A DNA stretch of 64,000 nt from Croceibacterium salegens (GTDB lineage: Bacteria > Pseudomonadota > Alphaproteobacteria > Sphingomonadales > Sphingomonadaceae), in NCBI RefSeq assembly GCF_009827435.1, contig NZ_WTYM01000059.1, positions 1-64,000 of the forward strand, read 5' to 3'. Below, piece by piece: positions 62,231 through 64,000 of this stretch. The translations under genes and the position numbers were made by a program. Position 1 is the stretch's first letter, and the number at the start of each line of letters is the position of its first letter. The notes under the pieces are model-generated. The model had not been told where the DNA came from. It saw only the letters and a list, made by a program, of their open reading frames with translations, and made no database searches.

Positions 62231-62367
62231 ATGACTTGCATAAGACGCAATATGCGGTGACCTTTTCGCACTTGCGAAGTCTTCGCGCTTGCAGCATACG
62301 GAACCTGCCTTTCAGGCATCCTCTCCCAAAACTTTGAGCCCGGGCGGCAACGCCCGGGCTTTTTTAT
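62231..62367 (+). ncRNA. Candidate small RNA or attenuator leader
   Basis: A transcript from the promoter at 62192-62220 would begin near 62227 and end at the terminator. It contains alternative stems: TTCGC/GCGAA (62265-62278) competes with GCGAAG/CTTCGC (62274-62286), then TGCCT-ttc-AGGCA (62306-62318), then a pyrimidine-rich single-stranded run CATCCTCTCCC. The layout is that of an Hfq-type sRNA or of an attenuated leader. A ten-codon ORF with two Met codons opens it. Confidence 0.5.
62338..62367 (+). terminator. Strong intrinsic terminator
   Basis: GCCCGGGCG (62338-62346) and CGCCCGGGC (62351-62359) form a perfect nine-pair stem with a GCAA tetraloop, followed at once by TTTTTT. It is the best intrinsic terminator in the window and has no upstream protein gene on its strand. 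Confidence 0.9.
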
Positions 62368-62519
62368 TGCCTCAATCCGTCGCGGCAAGTTCCCTGCCGG
62401 CGCATGGAACCGCCATTGCGGTCCGTGCGCTTTGACTCGTGGCACGCCTTGGATTCGCTCGCGCGCATTCCTAGCTTTGCCCCGACACGAGACAAAAACA
62501 GGCGGAAGAGAGCGAGCCC

Positions 62520-64000
62520 ATGGCAGACGCGCAAGTTGCGGCAAAGGTCGAAGAGGGAACCATCAGGCTGCAGGTTGCCGCGGCCAGGCAGGAAGAAAGC
62601 GGCCGTGGCACAGCCCGCTTGCCGCGCAGTGCGTTCCAGGCCCTCGGCATCACCGAAGGCGATTTCATCGAGATCGAAGGCAAGCGTGTAACCGCGGCGG
62701 TGGCGATGGCGGCCTATGAAGAGGACGCGGGGCTGGAGGTCGTACGCCTCGATGGCTTGCAGCGCGCCAACGCCGAAACCGCCAGCGGCGAACATGTCAC
62801 CATCCGCCGCGCCGAGACCAAGGCGGCGACTCGCGTCGTGTTTGCGCCAGCCCAGCGCGAGATGCGGCTGCAGGGACCGACGGAAGCGCTCAAGCGGGTG
62901 TTCTTCAACCGGCCGCTCGCCGCCGGCGACCTCGTCGCCACTCACGGCCAGCAGCCGGTGCAGAACGTCCCCCCGCAGGTCGCGCGGATGTTCAACGCCC
63001 CAGCCTATGCGCTCACCCAGATTCGCCTGCAGGTCATCTCGACCACTCCCAAGGGCGTGGTCCACATCGACGAGAACACCGAGGTCGAACTACGCTCGGA
63101 ATTCGAGGAACCGCGCGATGCCCGCGGCCTGATCAACTACGACGACGTCGGCGGGATGGAAGACACCATCAAGCAGCTGCGCGAGATGGTCGAGCTGCCG
63201 TTGCGCTATCCCGAACTGTTCACCCGCCTCGGCGTCGATCCGCCCAAGGGCGTGCTGCTCCACGGCCCGCCCGGCACCGGCAAGACCCGGCTCGCCCAGG
63301 CTGTTGCCAACGAGAGCGATGCCGAGTTCTTCACCATCAACGGCCCCGAGATCATGGGGTCGGCCTATGGCGAGAGCGAGAAGCGCCTGCGCGAAGTGTT
63401 CGAGGAGGCCGAGCGCAGCCAGCCGGCCATCGTCTTCATCGACGAAATCGATTCGATCGCGCCCAAGCGGCAGAACGTGTCGGGCGAAGCTGAAAAGCGC
63501 CTCGTCGCCCAGTTGCTGACGCTGATGGACGGTTTGCAAAGCCGCACCAACCTCGTTGTCATCGCCGCGACCAACCGGCCCGACGCGATCGACGAGGCTC
63601 TGCGCCGCCCCGGCCGCTTCGACCGCGAGATCGTGATCGGCGTCCCCGACGAGGGCGGTCGCCGCGAAATCCTTGCCATCCACACCCGCGGCATGCCGCT
63701 TGGCGAAGGCGTTGACCTTACCGAGCTGGCGCGCTCGACCCACGGCTTCGTCGGCGCCGACCTCGCCGCGCTGGCCCGCGAGGCGGCGATCGAGGCGGTG
63801 CGCCGGATCATGCCGAAACTCGATCTCGACGCCCGTGAAATCCCGCCCGAGGTCCTTGCCGAATTGCAGGTAGAGAAGAGCGACTTCCGCGAGGCGCTCA
63901 AGCGGGTCCAGCCGAGCGCGATGCGCGAGGTCATGGTCCAGGCGCCCAAGGTCGGCTGGGACGACATCGCCGGCGTGGACGAAGCCGAGGAACGCCTCAA
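62520..64000 (+). CDS. CDC48/VCP-family AAA ATPase (cut by window end)
   Basis: Bacterial member of the Cdc48/p97 group; the reading frame continues beyond the window. The N-terminal substrate-binding domain (residues 1 to about 195; [26 protein letters not shown]) is of the CDC48 N-D type. The first AAA module has [28 protein letters not shown], Walker A GPPGTGKT at 249-256, Walker B FIDEID at 306-311 and arginine fingers in [11 protein letters not shown]. The second module begins near [15 protein letters not shown] at the edge. It probably unfolds protein complexes. The leader upstream carries a terminator, suggesting attenuation. Confidence 0.93.
   Translation, partial: MADAQVAAKVEEGTIRLQVAAARQEESGRGTARLPRSAFQALGITEGDFIEIEGKRVTAAVAMAAYEEDAGLEVVRLDGLQRANAETASGEHVTIRRAETKAATRVVFAPAQREMRLQGPTEALKRVFFNRPLAAGDLVATHGQQPVQNVPPQVARMFNAPAYALTQIRLQVISTTPKGVVHIDENTEVELRSEFEEPRDARGLINYDDVGGMEDTIKQLREMVELPLRYPELFTRLGVDPPKGVLLHGPPGTGKTRLAQAVANESDAEFFTINGPEIMGSAYGESEKRLREVFEEAERSQPAIVFIDEIDSIAPKRQNVSGEAEKRLVAQLLTLMDGLQSRTNLVVIAATNRPDAIDEALRRPGRFDREIVIGVPDEGGRREILAIHTRGMPLGEGVDLTELARSTHGFVGADLAALAREAAIEAVRRIMPKLDLDAREIPPEVLAELQVEKSDFREALKRVQPSAMREVMVQAPKVGWDDIAGVDEAEERL

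Larger units (their letters stand above)
62095..62519. other. 425-base intergenic region with a structured, terminated leader
   Basis: No gene of normal length is present. On the plus strand are a promoter-like pair TTGAAG (62192-62197) and TAGCGT (62215-62220) with a 17-base spacer, a ten-codon ORF at 62231-62260, competing hairpins, and a strong intrinsic terminator at 62338-62367. The remaining 150 bases lead to the CDC48-type start and show GAAGAGAG as a possible ribosome site. The minus-strand promoter of scoA must lie near 62100-62160. Confidence 0.6.

Overview
The window reads as ordinary chromosome of a high-GC alphaproteobacterium of the order Sphingomonadales, most likely an Erythrobacteraceae-type marine or soil organism. 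The grounds are the CtrA and DivK cell-cycle regulators, a DksA with a degenerate zinc finger, a serine palmitoyltransferase paired with its own acyl carrier protein (the sphingolipid hallmark of the group), a bacterial CDC48-type AAA ATPase, and a relic of an RcGTA-type gene transfer agent. Genes are dense, mostly with uniform GC-rich codon use. I see no rRNA, tRNA, CRISPR array, transposase or plasmid feature.

Layout. 0-5 kb: a two-domain cold-shock protein, argD-argF, hslO, queC and a convergent sodC lipoprotein. 5.1-6.7 kb: a decayed gene-transfer-agent locus in which the N-terminal part of the large terminase abuts the C-terminal part of a DUF2793 tail-end protein, behind an intact small-terminase-like gene and a near-consensus promoter. 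6.8-11.4 kb: DedA, an Lrp/AsnC regulator, a secreted S41 peptidase, a rhodanese, a VOC protein with two well-formed starts, and an AraC/GyrI regulator. 11.4-15 kb: divK, ACP, serine palmitoyltransferase and a TPR protein in one direction. 15.1-22 kb: a translationally coupled run (DUF3572, HAD, RidA, GDPD, N-acyltransferase), then dksA, PilZ, an orphan solute-binding lipoprotein and DUF4112. 22-27.4 kb: kynurenine pathway genes kynA and kynU, an HNH endonuclease, gluQRS, a HIG1-like protein and cobalamin adenosyltransferase, with two dispersed palindromic repeat types between them.

27.4-39.9 kb: mutS, malic enzyme (maeB), trmB, ctrA, rpoN, lptB, a BON-MscS channel and ppa. 40-51 kb: an LLM flavin oxidoreductase, DUF1345, a secreted M61 peptidase, the translationally coupled hisS-prfA-prmC run, DUF4167, lnt and metK. 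51-58.4 kb: two exported peptidases (M3 and S9), an MFS carrier and a TIR/TolB-like/TPR protein. 58.4-62.1 kb: a GbsR/MarR-type regulator, two small membrane proteins sharing its operator motif, a glutathione transferase and both subunits of 3-oxoacid CoA-transferase. The right edge carries a 425-base leader region with an intrinsic terminator, followed by a CDC48-family ATPase cut off by the window end.

The most informative observations are the collapsed gene transfer agent; the shared TTCTGT-N4-ACAGAA operator at the GbsR-type regulator and its neighbouring membrane operon; the linkage of divK to sphingolipid synthesis genes; the TIR-TolB-TPR architecture; the dual-start VOC gene; and the terminated leader upstream of the CDC48 gene, which could be a small RNA or an attenuator. 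None of these alone proves a new system. All are read from sequence without database searches.
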